Positions 33,831 through 41,730 of a stretch of DNA of 64,000 bases are shown piece by piece. The stretch spans positions 122,651-186,650 of the forward strand of contig NZ_SOSC01000006.1 in assembly GCF_005049285.1 (NCBI RefSeq), given 5' to 3'. Each line of letters begins with the position of its first letter. The first letter of the stretch is position 1. The notes under the pieces are model-generated. The model had not been told where the DNA came from. It saw nothing but the letters and a program-made list of their open reading frames with translations, and did not search any database. The translations under genes were made by a program, and so were the position numbers. This DNA is from Halorientalis salina. GTDB taxonomy: Archaea; Halobacteriota; Halobacteria; Halobacteriales; Haloarculaceae.

Positions 33831-34721
33831 CTACGAGAACGTCCCGCGACGGACCCCACCGCCAACCACGACAGGACACGGCAACCCTCCGCTGTGCGGT
33901 CCGAATCGGACGCCGGCAGGGACACAAGCAAGCAGTCGGGCTTTCGGGATCAGGCCAAAATCGGCCCTCCGGTGGCACTCGACACAGAGCGAGACAACGT
34001 TTTCGAGGAAGTGAGCATCCGTCTTCCTGAATCCGTCCGCCTCGGCAAATAGTCGGACCGGCACGATGTGGTGGACGTCCGGATTGCGGCCGACCTCGGC
34101 CTTCGCTTTCCCACAAATTTGGCACTCGTAGTCGTCCCGTTCGAGTGCCCGCCTGCGCGTCTCGGCCCAGCCTTTGCCGTACGCACCGTTTCCGCCACCT
34201 TCCCAGTTTGGATGCCCCTCGCCCGTGAACGCCTCGGAGAGCCACTCGCTCCGGCAGTCGTCGCTACAGAGTGTTACCTCCCCAGTGACATTGCTTGGAT
34301 AGCGTGAGATAGCTTCACCGCAGATTGCGCAATCGAGTTCGGTTTTCCCACCGTTCCAGCAGGGGTGGTTTTCACCCTCAAGAACTGGTGGGTCCCGCCA
34401 TTGTCCGTTTTCGACGCAGTCCGGGCAATAGAGCCCTGCTTTTTCCGACGGATAGTACTCGAATTCGACATCGCAGATGTCACATTCTGTCGCTGTCTTC
34501 CCTCCCCGATAGTTCGGATTCTGTTTGCCTGCGCAGGAAGTTGCGGCTTCACGGCACTCCTCGGAACAGTATGTATTCTGATGGTCGCTGTAGAATTCTC
34601 GCTCACATTTTTTGCACTCGCCATTGGAAAGCTGTGCGGCATGAATGGAGTTTCGGTGGGTCCGGAGTACCTCTCGGGTATCGAACACCCATCCACAGGT
34701 GGGACACTCGTGTTCCGCCAT
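33831..34721 (-). CDS. HNH endonuclease with multiple N-terminal zinc fingers
   Basis: A 296-residue protein. It starts with a C2H2 finger (C6, C9, H22, H27), followed by treble-clef Cys4 fingers (C36/C39/C52/C56, then C80/C83/C99/C102 and C131/C134/C152/C156). An HNH domain follows at about 185-256: C200/C203, H217-H218 in VHHIVPVRLF, N241, and C246/C249/H250. The HNH core is intact, so it is probably an active nuclease. After FGLIPKARL the last ~35 residues are atypical for haloarchaea, with few acidic residues. It lies about 100 bases from tRNA-His on the same strand. Codon use is less GC-biased than neighbours, suggesting recent arrival. Confidence 0.85.
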   Translation of the reverse strand: MAEHECPTCGWVFDTREVLRTHRNSIHAAQLSNGECKKCEREFYSDHQNTYCSEECREAATSCAGKQNPNYRGGKTATECDICDVEFEYYPSEKAGLYCPDCVENGQWRDPPVLEGENHPCWNGGKTELDCAICGEAISRYPSNVTGEVTLCSDDCRSEWLSEAFTGEGHPNWEGGGNGAYGKGWAETRRRALERDDYECQICGKAKAEVGRNPDVHHIVPVRLFAEADGFRKTDAHFLENVVSLCVECHRRADFGLIPKARLLACVPAGVRFGPHSGGLPCPVVVGGGVRRGTFS

Positions 34722-34821
34722 CTATGATTAACCCACGATTCGTAGTGGCATTAATTCGGTCCACGCAGAGCGAAAGTAAAACTAGACCGATCAGGTATAC
34801 CTAAAGAATGTGAAAGTGTAA

Positions 34822-34895
34822 GTCCAGGTGCGAGAATTGAACCCGCGTCTCAGCCTCCACAAGGCTGAAGGATAGTCCACTACCCCAACCCGGAC
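34822..34895 (-). tRNA. tRNA-His (GUG)
   Basis: A 74-base cloverleaf on the minus strand. Acceptor TCCGGGT pairs with ACCTGGA (one G-T pair). An extra encoded G at position -1 faces C73, the identity feature of tRNA-His. The anticodon arm CAGCC, loop TTGTGGA and GGCTG gives anticodon GTG. The T arm is GCGGG, TTCAATT, CTCGC. No intron is seen and CCA is not encoded. An HNH endonuclease gene lies downstream of its 3' side on the same strand. Confidence 0.95.
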
Positions 34896-35030
34896 ACGCT
34901 TGCGTTGTTACATTGCAACCTAATTCGCCTGGACCTGAAATACGTTACGACTCCGTACACCGGCGCGACACTATCTCACACACCAGTTTCGAGACGTTTT
35001 TCCCCCGAGAGCGCGTATGAGGTGGCAAGC

Positions 35031-35486
35031 GTGGCCATCACGGACAAGATTTACGTCAAGAACCACCGGCAGATCGCCTCCCAGCTGGAGACGTCGATCC
35101 CGAAGGGGGCCTTCTCCGGTGCGACGCTCGACCTGCTCTTCCAGGGCGAGAACCTCGCGAAACTCGACGAGACCACCCAGGACCGGGTGCTGGACTTCGC
35201 CGAGGACTTCATGGACTGTGACTGTCAGGCCAATCCCCACTGTGGCCATCCCGAGGAGAAGTTCATCTCCTACCTGCTGGAACTCCGCGAGCAGGGTCTG
35301 GGGCCGGACGCCATCGTCGACGTGATGGGCGACGACTACATGCTCTACGCCTATCCCGGCGACATCCTTTCGTTTCTGGACAATTCGGTCCGCACGTTAG
35401 AAGCAGTCGAGTCGCTGGCCGAGGTGGAGGGCAACGAGGAGATGGCGCGGCGAGCCGGCGAGACGAAGGGGAATCTGGTCAGATAG
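35031..35486 (+). CDS. Haloarchaeal conserved protein with Cys cluster
   Basis: A 151-residue protein starting AITDKIYVKNHRQIASQLETS. It is mainly helical, with a compact possible metal site CDCQANPHCGH in the centre and a conserved-looking segment DAIVDVMGDDYMLYAYPGDILSFLDNSVRTLEAVE. I recognise it as a widely shared haloarchaeal family but cannot name a function. The start is uncertain: GTG at 35031 is chosen because the following sequence is the conserved beginning; the only upstream ATG nearby (35018) is in another frame. Its stop overlaps the end of the convergent RHH gene by eight bases. Confidence 0.75.
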   Translation: MAITDKIYVKNHRQIASQLETSIPKGAFSGATLDLLFQGENLAKLDETTQDRVLDFAEDFMDCDCQANPHCGHPEEKFISYLLELREQGLGPDAIVDVMGDDYMLYAYPGDILSFLDNSVRTLEAVESLAEVEGNEEMARRAGETKGNLVR

Positions 35487-35919
35487 ACCCGTCGTCGAAG
35501 CCGCTGCCGATCCGATAGGGGGAGTCGTCTTCCTCCTCGCCTTCGTCTAAGTCTTCGAGCTGGATGACCTCCTCGCCACCCTCGTGTTCGTCGAGTTCCT
35601 GGCGGAGTTTGGTCACGTAGCGTTTGTGTTCTTCGAGCTGTTCGCGCAGGTGTTCGGCTTCGAGTTCCAGCCGCTCGTGTTCGCGGACGAAGCTCTTCGG
35701 GACTTCGACTTTCGGCGGGAAACTCGTCTCGTCGCTCGACCGCTCGTTGACCTCGTGTTCGGGGACGACCTCGACCTGGCCGTCGTGGGCAACGAGCAGA
35801 TCCACGTAATCGCGGAAGACCGCAGACAGCGAGAGGTCCCGCTGTTCTGCGATTTCGCGGAGCGTCTCGAACTTCTCCTGGCTCACGCGAAAGGAGATCG
35901 TCTTGTTTTTGTTGCCCAT
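35479..35919 (-). CDS. Ribbon-helix-helix (CopG-type) regulator with coiled coil
   Basis: A 146-residue protein. The N-terminal ~45 residues are a ribbon-helix-helix domain: strand NKTISFRVSQEKFETLREIAE, then a turn and second helix LSLSAVFRDYVDLLV. A coiled coil follows (about 75-115, VREHERLELEAEHLREQLEEH), then an acidic tail. It should bind DNA as a dimer of dimers. An upstream perfect inverted repeat overlapping the likely promoter points to autoregulation. The ATG at 35919 starts the RHH strand; longer frames are not supported. The target genes beyond its own are unknown. Confidence 0.85.
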   Translation of the reverse strand: MGNKNKTISFRVSQEKFETLREIAEQRDLSLSAVFRDYVDLLVAHDGQVEVVPEHEVNERSSDETSFPPKVEVPKSFVREHERLELEAEHLREQLEEHKRYVTKLRQELDEHEGGEEVIQLEDLDEGEEEDDSPYRIGSGFDDGSI

Positions 35920-35920
35920 C

Positions 35921-35942
35921 GTAGTGACACATTGGTCACTAC
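35921..35942. promoter_or_regulatory. Likely operator of the RHH regulator
   Basis: A perfect inverted repeat with 8-base arms, gtagtgac and gtcactac, separated by six bases (acattg). It lies one base upstream of the regulator's ATG at 35919. A TATA-like cttaac follows a few bases further upstream (about 35946-35952), so the repeat covers the expected transcription start. Binding here would block transcription. Confidence 0.7.
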
Positions 35943-36018
35943 ACCTACTTAACGGTTTGTCAGACACTCTCACGTCGGGCGATTAGGGTGCGGGGACCCG
36001 GCCCGAGAGCGAGGCCAG

Positions 36019-36672
36019 TCAGGCGTCGGCGGCGACGTCCGCGTCGTCGGTCGTCTCCAGACTCTCCAGCGCCTCGACGACCGCCCGTCGGTAGTTCTCG
36101 ACCGGCAGGTCGTACTCCTCGCGGGCCATCTGGACGTACTCGTTGGCGACGGCGGCGTCGCCGTCCGCCGACGGTACGGCCGGTTCGTCGTCCCCCTCGT
36201 CTGCGGCGTCGAACCGCTGGAGGCGCTCGATGGTCCGCTCGGCGGTCTCGACGACCCAGCGGTCCCGCGTGGCCTCGTCGACCGTCGTGATGGATTCCGG
36301 TCGCACGGAGACGTTCACTTCGCCGTCGTCGGTCTCGTAGGTCCGCGGTTTGCCGACGACCGCGACATACGCCGGCGGTTCGAGTTCCCGCAGCATCGAG
36401 GCGGCGTCGGGCTGGTACTGCCCGGCGTACATGAAGAACGTGTCACCGTTCGGGTCGACGACCCGTCCCTGCCAGTACTCGCTGTCCTCGCCCACGTCCT
36501 CGGTCTCGGTGAGGGTGCCGACGACGAAGATCCGGTTGGCTCGCTCGCCCGTCGGGAGCAGGAGGTAGACGGGCGCGCGCTCGTCGTCGGATTCCTTGAA
36601 CGTGTAACCAGCGTCGTTGAACTCGCGTGCGAACACGCGCCGGGCGACCTCTCGGGTTGGAACTGCTGCCAT
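36019..36672 (-). CDS. RPA-associated protein (RPAP/COG3390)
   Basis: A 217-residue OB-fold protein that accompanies the haloarchaeal single-strand-binding protein. The core FKESDDERAPVYLLLPTGERANRIFVVGTLTE and GRVVDPNGDTFFMYAGQYQP is characteristic of the family. An acidic linker and a C-terminal helical part follow (ANEYVQMAREEYDLPVENYRR). It begins directly after the rpa stop codon, with no gap, so the two are translationally coupled and likely form a complex on single-stranded DNA. Haloferax rpa/rpap pairs have the same arrangement. Confidence 0.93.
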   Translation of the reverse strand: MAAVPTREVARRVFAREFNDAGYTFKESDDERAPVYLLLPTGERANRIFVVGTLTETEDVGEDSEYWQGRVVDPNGDTFFMYAGQYQPDAASMLRELEPPAYVAVVGKPRTYETDDGEVNVSVRPESITTVDEATRDRWVVETAERTIERLQRFDAADEGDDEPAVPSADGDAAVANEYVQMAREEYDLPVENYRRAVVEALESLETTDDADVAADA

Positions 36673-37611
36673 TTAGATCGACCTCGCTTTGATCAGGGTT
36701 GCTTCGGCATCTACCGCGCCGTCCAGTTCCTCGACTTCGTCGGCCAGCACGTACCGCCTGAACGTGGGTCCGCTCACGCGGTAGTACTTCCCGAGGGTCT
36801 CCTTGCGCATCTGGTCGGCCACGACGGTCGTGTCCAGCGCGTCCATGGCCATCTCCTTGGCCTCCTCCAGGGTGATCCCGGTGAACTCCTCGGTGGCCTC
36901 CTTGTCGAAGATGACCTCGTGAACGTCGTTGCCGTCGTCGAGCACGCCCTTGATGCGGAGGTCGAACTCGCCTTCCGCTTCGCCGTGTTCCGAACAGCGG
37001 CCGTTCTGCAACACGCGCGTACAGTCCTCCTCGGGACAGCGCTTGATGAGGCCGCTGCCGCTCTGGATGTCGACCAGCGCGCCCTCGACGGTCGCGTCGT
37101 CGTCGCCGACCTCGATGTCGTCCTCGGACTCCTCTATCACTGTGGTCCGGTTCAGCTTCACGGAGAATCGGCCCTGGTACTCGTCGGTCACGACGTTGCG
37201 CAGGTCGTAGACCTGGCCCTCTTCGAGGTCCTGGAGGTCCGATTTCGACCACTTCGTGAACTTGATGGTTCCGGTGGGGTCGCCCAGCAGGCCGACCTGT
37301 GCGACGGCGTCGCTGTCGGCGTCCCACAGTTCGATGACCTTGGCCGTGAGGTCGATCCACTCTTCGGGCGCGTCGACCTCGCTGATCTGCTTGCGTTCGT
37401 TGCCGTCACCGCCGCCGCCCGAGATGTCCTCGCGCTCCATGCCCGCCTCGTCCAGGTACGTGCTGGTGACGCTCCGGCGCGCCTCGTCGGCGGGCACCTT
37501 GTATTCGTTGACCAGCGTGTCCAGTCGCTCCGCGACGTCGTCGACTGAAATCTCCAACTGGTCGGAAAACTGCTCGTGTATCTCTTCCGCTTGGGTACGC
37601 AAATCTGTCAT
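36673..37611 (-). CDS. rpa: Replication factor A (single-strand DNA-binding protein)
   Basis: A 312-residue single-strand-binding protein for replication and repair. A helical N-terminus precedes OB folds, seen as EEWIDLTAKVIELWDADSDAVAQVGLLGDPTGTIKFTKW and VEGALVDIQSGSGLIKRC. A zinc finger CPEEDCTRVLQNGRCSEHG (C-x4-C, C-x2-H) follows, and the C-terminus (LDTTVVADQMRKETLGKYYRV) is conserved in haloarchaeal RPA. The ATG at 37611 (MTDLRTQAEEIHEQF) is the family start. It is followed at once by its partner gene. Confidence 0.94.
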   Translation of the reverse strand: MTDLRTQAEEIHEQFSDQLEISVDDVAERLDTLVNEYKVPADEARRSVTSTYLDEAGMEREDISGGGGDGNERKQISEVDAPEEWIDLTAKVIELWDADSDAVAQVGLLGDPTGTIKFTKWSKSDLQDLEEGQVYDLRNVVTDEYQGRFSVKLNRTTVIEESEDDIEVGDDDATVEGALVDIQSGSGLIKRCPEEDCTRVLQNGRCSEHGEAEGEFDLRIKGVLDDGNDVHEVIFDKEATEEFTGITLEEAKEMAMDALDTTVVADQMRKETLGKYYRVSGPTFRRYVLADEVEELDGAVDAEATLIKARSI

Positions 37612-37743
37612 TGCTCTCACTGCCTCCGCGTCGTTTTCAATGGGAGGCAAGCCACGGTTGGTCGCCTTCAAATATAAAGGCTCGCCCGGCGGGGCGAAAG
37701 TGGAAAACCGCAGGACTCCGCCACGGTTTCGGAACCGTCCCCG

Positions 37744-39123
37744 TTACGCGTCCGGTCCTTCCCAGGCCGCGAGGGTCGCGGACGTGTCCCCGTCACTTGC
37801 CTCGTAGATGACGCGCAACTCGCCGTCGGATTCGACGCCGAGCGTGACCCTGTCGCCAGCGACCACGGCAGGGCCGTCGTCGAGATCCCTGTTCGTCGAC
37901 CCGGCCCACTGCCCGCCGGCGGTCATGTCGACCCCGGAGACGTCCGCGAAGCCAGTCCCCCGGACGTAGAGTTCTGACTGGCGGACGGTGTCGCCGCCGT
38001 CGTGTGTGATGGCGACCGTCCCAGTGCCGTCGCCGGTTGCCTCGTACTCGAAGGAGAAGGCCACCTGTGGCGTTTCGACCGCCCGGCCACCGCCCGAGTC
38101 CGACGCCATCGCCTCCTCGACGACATCCACCAGCTCCGCGACCGCCGCCTCGTAGGAGACGACCACGTCCGTCCCGTCCTGGCCGACTTCGACGGCGTCC
38201 AGTTCCGAACCGAGGGCTCCGTCACCGGCCTGGTCGCTCGCGAACGCGAACAGCCCGTCGAGCAGGGACGCCAGGTCCTCGGCCGTGTCCTCGTCCTCGG
38301 CGGCGAACGTCGTCTCGACGCCGCGGTTGTCCCCGTTTTCGTAGACCGCGCCCGCGACCGTCTCCACGTCGTCGAGAGTCGTCAGGTCGAATTCGTCGTC
38401 CGGGCCGGAAGTGTCGGGCAACTGATCGGTCGGGACCGTGCCGACGAACGCGACCGGTCCGGACCGGGCGTCGGCGTAGGCAGTCCTGAGGTTCTCGTCC
38501 ATCGCGTCCTCGTCGCCGTGTTCGACGTCGATGGCGTCCTTGACGGCATCTTCCGAGCCGATGACGTACTCGCCGTCGGCGACGACGCCGATCCAGTTCC
38601 CGTGTTCGTACTCGGGTTCGTAGACCGGTCGGTCCGCGTGGTCGGTCTCCTCGAAGTCGTAGTAGGAGTCTTCGAGCGAGTCGACCACCGCGTCCTCGTC
38701 CCAGTCGGCCTCGAACAGCATGCCGTAGAACTCCCGACTGGCGCTCCCGTAACTCGAATCGGAGCGCCACGCGAAAAACGGCGTCACCGTCTCGACGCCG
38801 TCCGGGTCGAGCCCGGTTTCGGCCTCGAAGTCCGAGAGCATCCCCTCGAAGTCCTCGGGGCCGCTGTACCAGGATTTCTCGGCCTGGACGCCGAGCATCG
38901 CGTCGACGACGCTCCGGGTTCCGTCGTCGTCGATGACCGCGGCCGCGTCGGCGTGTGCCGCCGCGTCGGCCGATTCCGGGACGCCGGTCAGGTCCTCGCC
39001 CGTCCCGGGGTTCTCGGAGTTCAGCAGTCCCGCACAACCGGCGAGACTCCCGAGCGTCGCGAGGCCCGACAGGGCAGCGCCGGTCCGCAGTACGTCACGT
39101 CTGGAGGGTTCGTGCGAAGCCAT
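37744..39123 (-). CDS. Tat lipoprotein with pilin-like C-terminal domain
   Basis: A 459-residue exported protein. The N-terminus has a Tat motif SRRDVLRTGA and a lipobox LAGC, so it should be lipid-anchored outside the cell. Residues about 45-310 form an acidic domain shared with the next gene upstream (GPEDFEGMLSDFE..., VIGSEDAVKDAIDVE). The last ~120 residues (VAFSFEYEATGDGTGTVAITHDGGDTV, ELYVRGTGF) match the beta domain found in haloarchaeal type IV pilin-like proteins. I have not seen a function for this combination. The paralogue at 39230-40276 lacks the pilin-like part. Confidence 0.82.
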   Translation of the reverse strand: MASHEPSRRDVLRTGAALSGLATLGSLAGCAGLLNSENPGTGEDLTGVPESADAAAHADAAAVIDDDGTRSVVDAMLGVQAEKSWYSGPEDFEGMLSDFEAETGLDPDGVETVTPFFAWRSDSSYGSASREFYGMLFEADWDEDAVVDSLEDSYYDFEETDHADRPVYEPEYEHGNWIGVVADGEYVIGSEDAVKDAIDVEHGDEDAMDENLRTAYADARSGPVAFVGTVPTDQLPDTSGPDDEFDLTTLDDVETVAGAVYENGDNRGVETTFAAEDEDTAEDLASLLDGLFAFASDQAGDGALGSELDAVEVGQDGTDVVVSYEAAVAELVDVVEEAMASDSGGGRAVETPQVAFSFEYEATGDGTGTVAITHDGGDTVRQSELYVRGTGFADVSGVDMTAGGQWAGSTNRDLDDGPAVVAGDRVTLGVESDGELRVIYEASDGDTSATLAAWEGPDA

Positions 39124-39229
39124 ACCGAACCTATCGGCTCCAGAATGTTAGTTTTTCGCCACGTATCTCGGGCCGTGGTGACTGAAAAAAGCGGCCTTCA
39201 GCGCGCTGTGATCAACGACGCGAGCGGGA

Positions 39230-40276
39230 TCAGTTCTCGTAGGCGTCCTCGATCATGCCGGTGATGTCGTCGACCGTGGTCTCGTAGTTGATGGTGACTT
39301 TCTTGCCGTTTTGCTCGACCTCGATTTCGTCGATTTCGTCGGCCAGGTCGCCATCCGGCATCTGATCGCTCCCGAGCGTGATGATCGCCTCGATGGTGTC
39401 GCCCATGTCTTCGGCCGCGCCTTCCTCGTCGGCTTTGATCGTCACGTCCACGCCGCGGGTGTCGCCGTCGGTATAGACCGAGCCCGCGACCCAGACCGCC
39501 TCGTCGAACCCTTCGAGGTCGACCGAGTTCTCACCGTAGCCGTACTCGTCGTCGAAGCTCTCCTCGGGGATTTCGCTGACGAACCGAAGCGGTGCCGACC
39601 CCTTCGTCGAGGTGAAGCCGTTGCGGAGTTCCTCGTCCATCTTGTCGCCGCCGTCGGTCCGAACGTCGATGGTGTCCTCGACGGCGTCCTCGCTGCCGAC
39701 GACGTACTCGTTGTCGCCCAGGACGCCCATGAACGTCGGGTTGTAGTCGCTCTCGCCCTCGTAGATGGTCTTGCCGTTGTACTCGTCCTCGTCGAGTTCG
39801 CTCCCGTCCTCCTCGATGGCGTCGACGATGTCGTCCTCTGACCAGCCGGACTTGAACACGAAGCCCGCGTACTCGCTGTCGGCGCTGCCGTAATCGTTGT
39901 AGTCGAAGAACATCGTCCCGAGGTCGACCTCCGTCGGGTCGAGGTCGTACTCGTCCTCGAATTGCGAGAGCGCCTCGTCGAAGTCCTCCGGCCCGTTGTA
40001 CTCGCCGTAGTAGCTCTGCTCGGCCTGTGCGGCCTGTGCTTCGATCGAGGCGTTGACGATATCCTTGGTCCCGTCGTCTTCGAGGATCGCATCGACGTCG
40101 ATCGAAACCGCCATCGCGGTGTCCTCCGGGAGCTTCTTCACCTGTCCCGTGCCGGTACCGCCACCGAGTAGCGAGTTCAGTTGCGAACAACCCGACAGAC
40201 TCGCCGTTACAGCGAGCCCCGAAAGCGCCGCACCGGTCCGTAGCACGTCTCGCCGCGAAGTTCTGTTCCCTTCCAT
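39230..40276 (-). CDS. Tat lipoprotein, paralogue of its neighbour
   Basis: A 348-residue exported protein with Tat motif SRRDVLRTGA and lipobox LSGC, then a Gly-rich spacer and a single acidic domain. The domain shares the pattern GPEDFDEALSQFEDEYDLDP, SGWSEDDIVDAIEED, VVGSEDAVEDTIDV and the C-terminal NYETTVDDI with the neighbour downstream, showing a tandem duplication. The repeating 'D-x-D-A-I-x-D/E-D-G' style suggests a cell-surface binding domain. No enzymatic motif is visible. An AT-rich stretch just before the start probably carries the promoter for both genes. Confidence 0.82.
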   Translation of the reverse strand: MEGNRTSRRDVLRTGAALSGLAVTASLSGCSQLNSLLGGGTGTGQVKKLPEDTAMAVSIDVDAILEDDGTKDIVNASIEAQAAQAEQSYYGEYNGPEDFDEALSQFEDEYDLDPTEVDLGTMFFDYNDYGSADSEYAGFVFKSGWSEDDIVDAIEEDGSELDEDEYNGKTIYEGESDYNPTFMGVLGDNEYVVGSEDAVEDTIDVRTDGGDKMDEELRNGFTSTKGSAPLRFVSEIPEESFDDEYGYGENSVDLEGFDEAVWVAGSVYTDGDTRGVDVTIKADEEGAAEDMGDTIEAIITLGSDQMPDGDLADEIDEIEVEQNGKKVTINYETTVDDITGMIEDAYEN

Positions 40277-40419
40277 GAATCACCGATATCGCTACAATAA
40301 TATTATACTTGTCATGCGAAAGTCGAATTCGCCGCGACAGTTTCTCTTCAAAATCGGTCGAAACCGACGGAACGGAACCGAGCGACGGACCTTTGTGGCG
40401 GTAGCGCGACGGTGATAGC

Positions 40420-40701
40420 ATGGATCAGGGGCGTCTCCACCGCTTCCTTCGGACGACGGTCCGGTCGGCCAGCCAGCAGGTCGAGGCGGCCAAACGGGCC
40501 TACAGCGACGCAAAGCGGAGCGCGCTCGCCGACCTGCCCCAGGACGAGGCGGGGCGGGCGAGGATCGTCTGCCGGCGCTACGCCGAGCGTCGGGCGGTTT
40601 CGCTCGACGAGCAGGCCCGCCCGACCTGTTTCGACGCCGACCACCAGGACTGCCGGGGCTGCGTCGAGGACATCCGCGAGGGGACCGTCGAAACCTGGTA
40701 G
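40420..40701 (+). CDS. Small haloarchaeal protein with Cys/His motif
   Basis: A 93-residue basic-to-neutral protein with an N-terminal helical section rich in Arg, Ala and Gln (HRFLRTTVRSASQQVEAAKRAY). A C-terminal possible metal site, CFDADHQDCRGCVEDI, follows a lone Cys (IVCRRY). It has no membrane helix. It lies 31 bases upstream of the sugar nucleotidyltransferase gene and may share its transcript. I know it only as a conserved haloarchaeal small protein without a function. Confidence 0.7.
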   Translation: MDQGRLHRFLRTTVRSASQQVEAAKRAYSDAKRSALADLPQDEAGRARIVCRRYAERRAVSLDEQARPTCFDADHQDCRGCVEDIREGTVETW

Positions 40702-40731
40702 GCTTTTCCCGTCGGCGTTCGTGAGGCCTGC

Positions 40732-41730
40732 ATGGACCGCCCGCTCGTCGCGGTCGTCCTCGCCGGCGGCACCGGAACCCGCCTCTACCCCGCCAGCCGC
40801 AGCGACAGACCCAAGCAGTTCCTCGAGTTCGACGACGATCAGTCGCTACTCGCCGCTACCGTCGACCGCGCCGAGTTCGCCGACGAGGTGTACGTCCTCA
40901 CGCGACCCGCCTTCGCCGACGACGTTCGGAATCACGCCCCCAACGCCGGCGTCCTCACCGAACCCGAACCCAAAGACACCGGGCCAGCGCTGGTCTACGC
41001 CGCCCATCGCATCCGCGAACAGGTCGGCGAGTGCGTGCTCTGCTGTCTGCCGAGCGACCATCACGTCAGCGGTGAGTTCGCGTCGACGATGGAAACGGCG
41101 GCGACCGCCGCAGTCGAAACGGGGGGGCTCGTCACCGTCGGCGTCGAGCCGACGCGTCCCGCCACCGGGTACGGCTACGTCAGGCCCGGCGAGCACCGCG
41201 ACGGCTACTACACCGTCGACGAGTTCGTCGAGAAACCCGACGCCGAGACCGCCCGCCGGTACGTCGAGGAGGGCTACTACTGGAACGCTGGGATCTTCGC
41301 CTGGACGCCCAACGCCCTGCTGTCGGCCGCTCGCCAGACCGCCCTCGAACCGCTGGTCGAAGCGCTCGACGACGGAAATCCCGAACAGGGGTTCGAGGCC
41401 ACCGATCCCGTCAGCATCGACTACGCCGTCCTCGAAGGGACCCGCCGCGCGTACCTCGTCCCCGCCACGTTCGAGTGGGACGACCTGGGCTCGTGGGACG
41501 CCTTCGAGCGCGTGCTCGACGCCGACGAGGACGGGAACGTCGCCGTCGGCGACGCACTCCTGAAAGACGCCGAGGACTGCATCGTCGCCACCGACGGCCA
41601 CGTCAGCGCCGTCGGCGTCTCAGACCTCGTGATCGCCAGTTACGGCGACCGCACGCTCGTCCTGCCCAAACGCGAGGCTCAGCGCGTCAGGGAAATCGTC
41701 GCCCGGTTGCGCGAGGAAAACCGCTTTTAG
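40732..41730 (+). CDS. manC: Mannose-1-phosphate guanylyltransferase
   Basis: A 332-residue nucleotidyltransferase that makes GDP-mannose for glycosylation or compatible sugars. The nucleotide-binding motif is LAGGTGTRLYPASRSDRPKQF near residue 10, the family marker for GDP-mannose pyrophosphorylase. Other conserved pieces are CLPSDHHV, RPATGYGYVRPGE, FVEKPDAETARRYVEEGYYWNAGIF and FEWDDLGSWDAF. It is the short form without a fused isomerase. The stop overlaps the convergent SDR gene by four bases. No other nucleotide-sugar genes are adjacent. Confidence 0.92.
   Translation: MDRPLVAVVLAGGTGTRLYPASRSDRPKQFLEFDDDQSLLAATVDRAEFADEVYVLTRPAFADDVRNHAPNAGVLTEPEPKDTGPALVYAAHRIREQVGECVLCCLPSDHHVSGEFASTMETAATAAVETGGLVTVGVEPTRPATGYGYVRPGEHRDGYYTVDEFVEKPDAETARRYVEEGYYWNAGIFAWTPNALLSAARQTALEPLVEALDDGNPEQGFEATDPVSIDYAVLEGTRRAYLVPATFEWDDLGSWDAFERVLDADEDGNVAVGDALLKDAEDCIVATDGHVSAVGVSDLVIASYGDRTLVLPKREAQRVREIVARLREENRF

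Noticed and set aside
34905..35030. N-terminal extension of the Cys-cluster protein from 34905
   Set aside because: It runs over the promoter and tRNA-His flank and lacks acidic composition; conserved sequence starts at about 35031.
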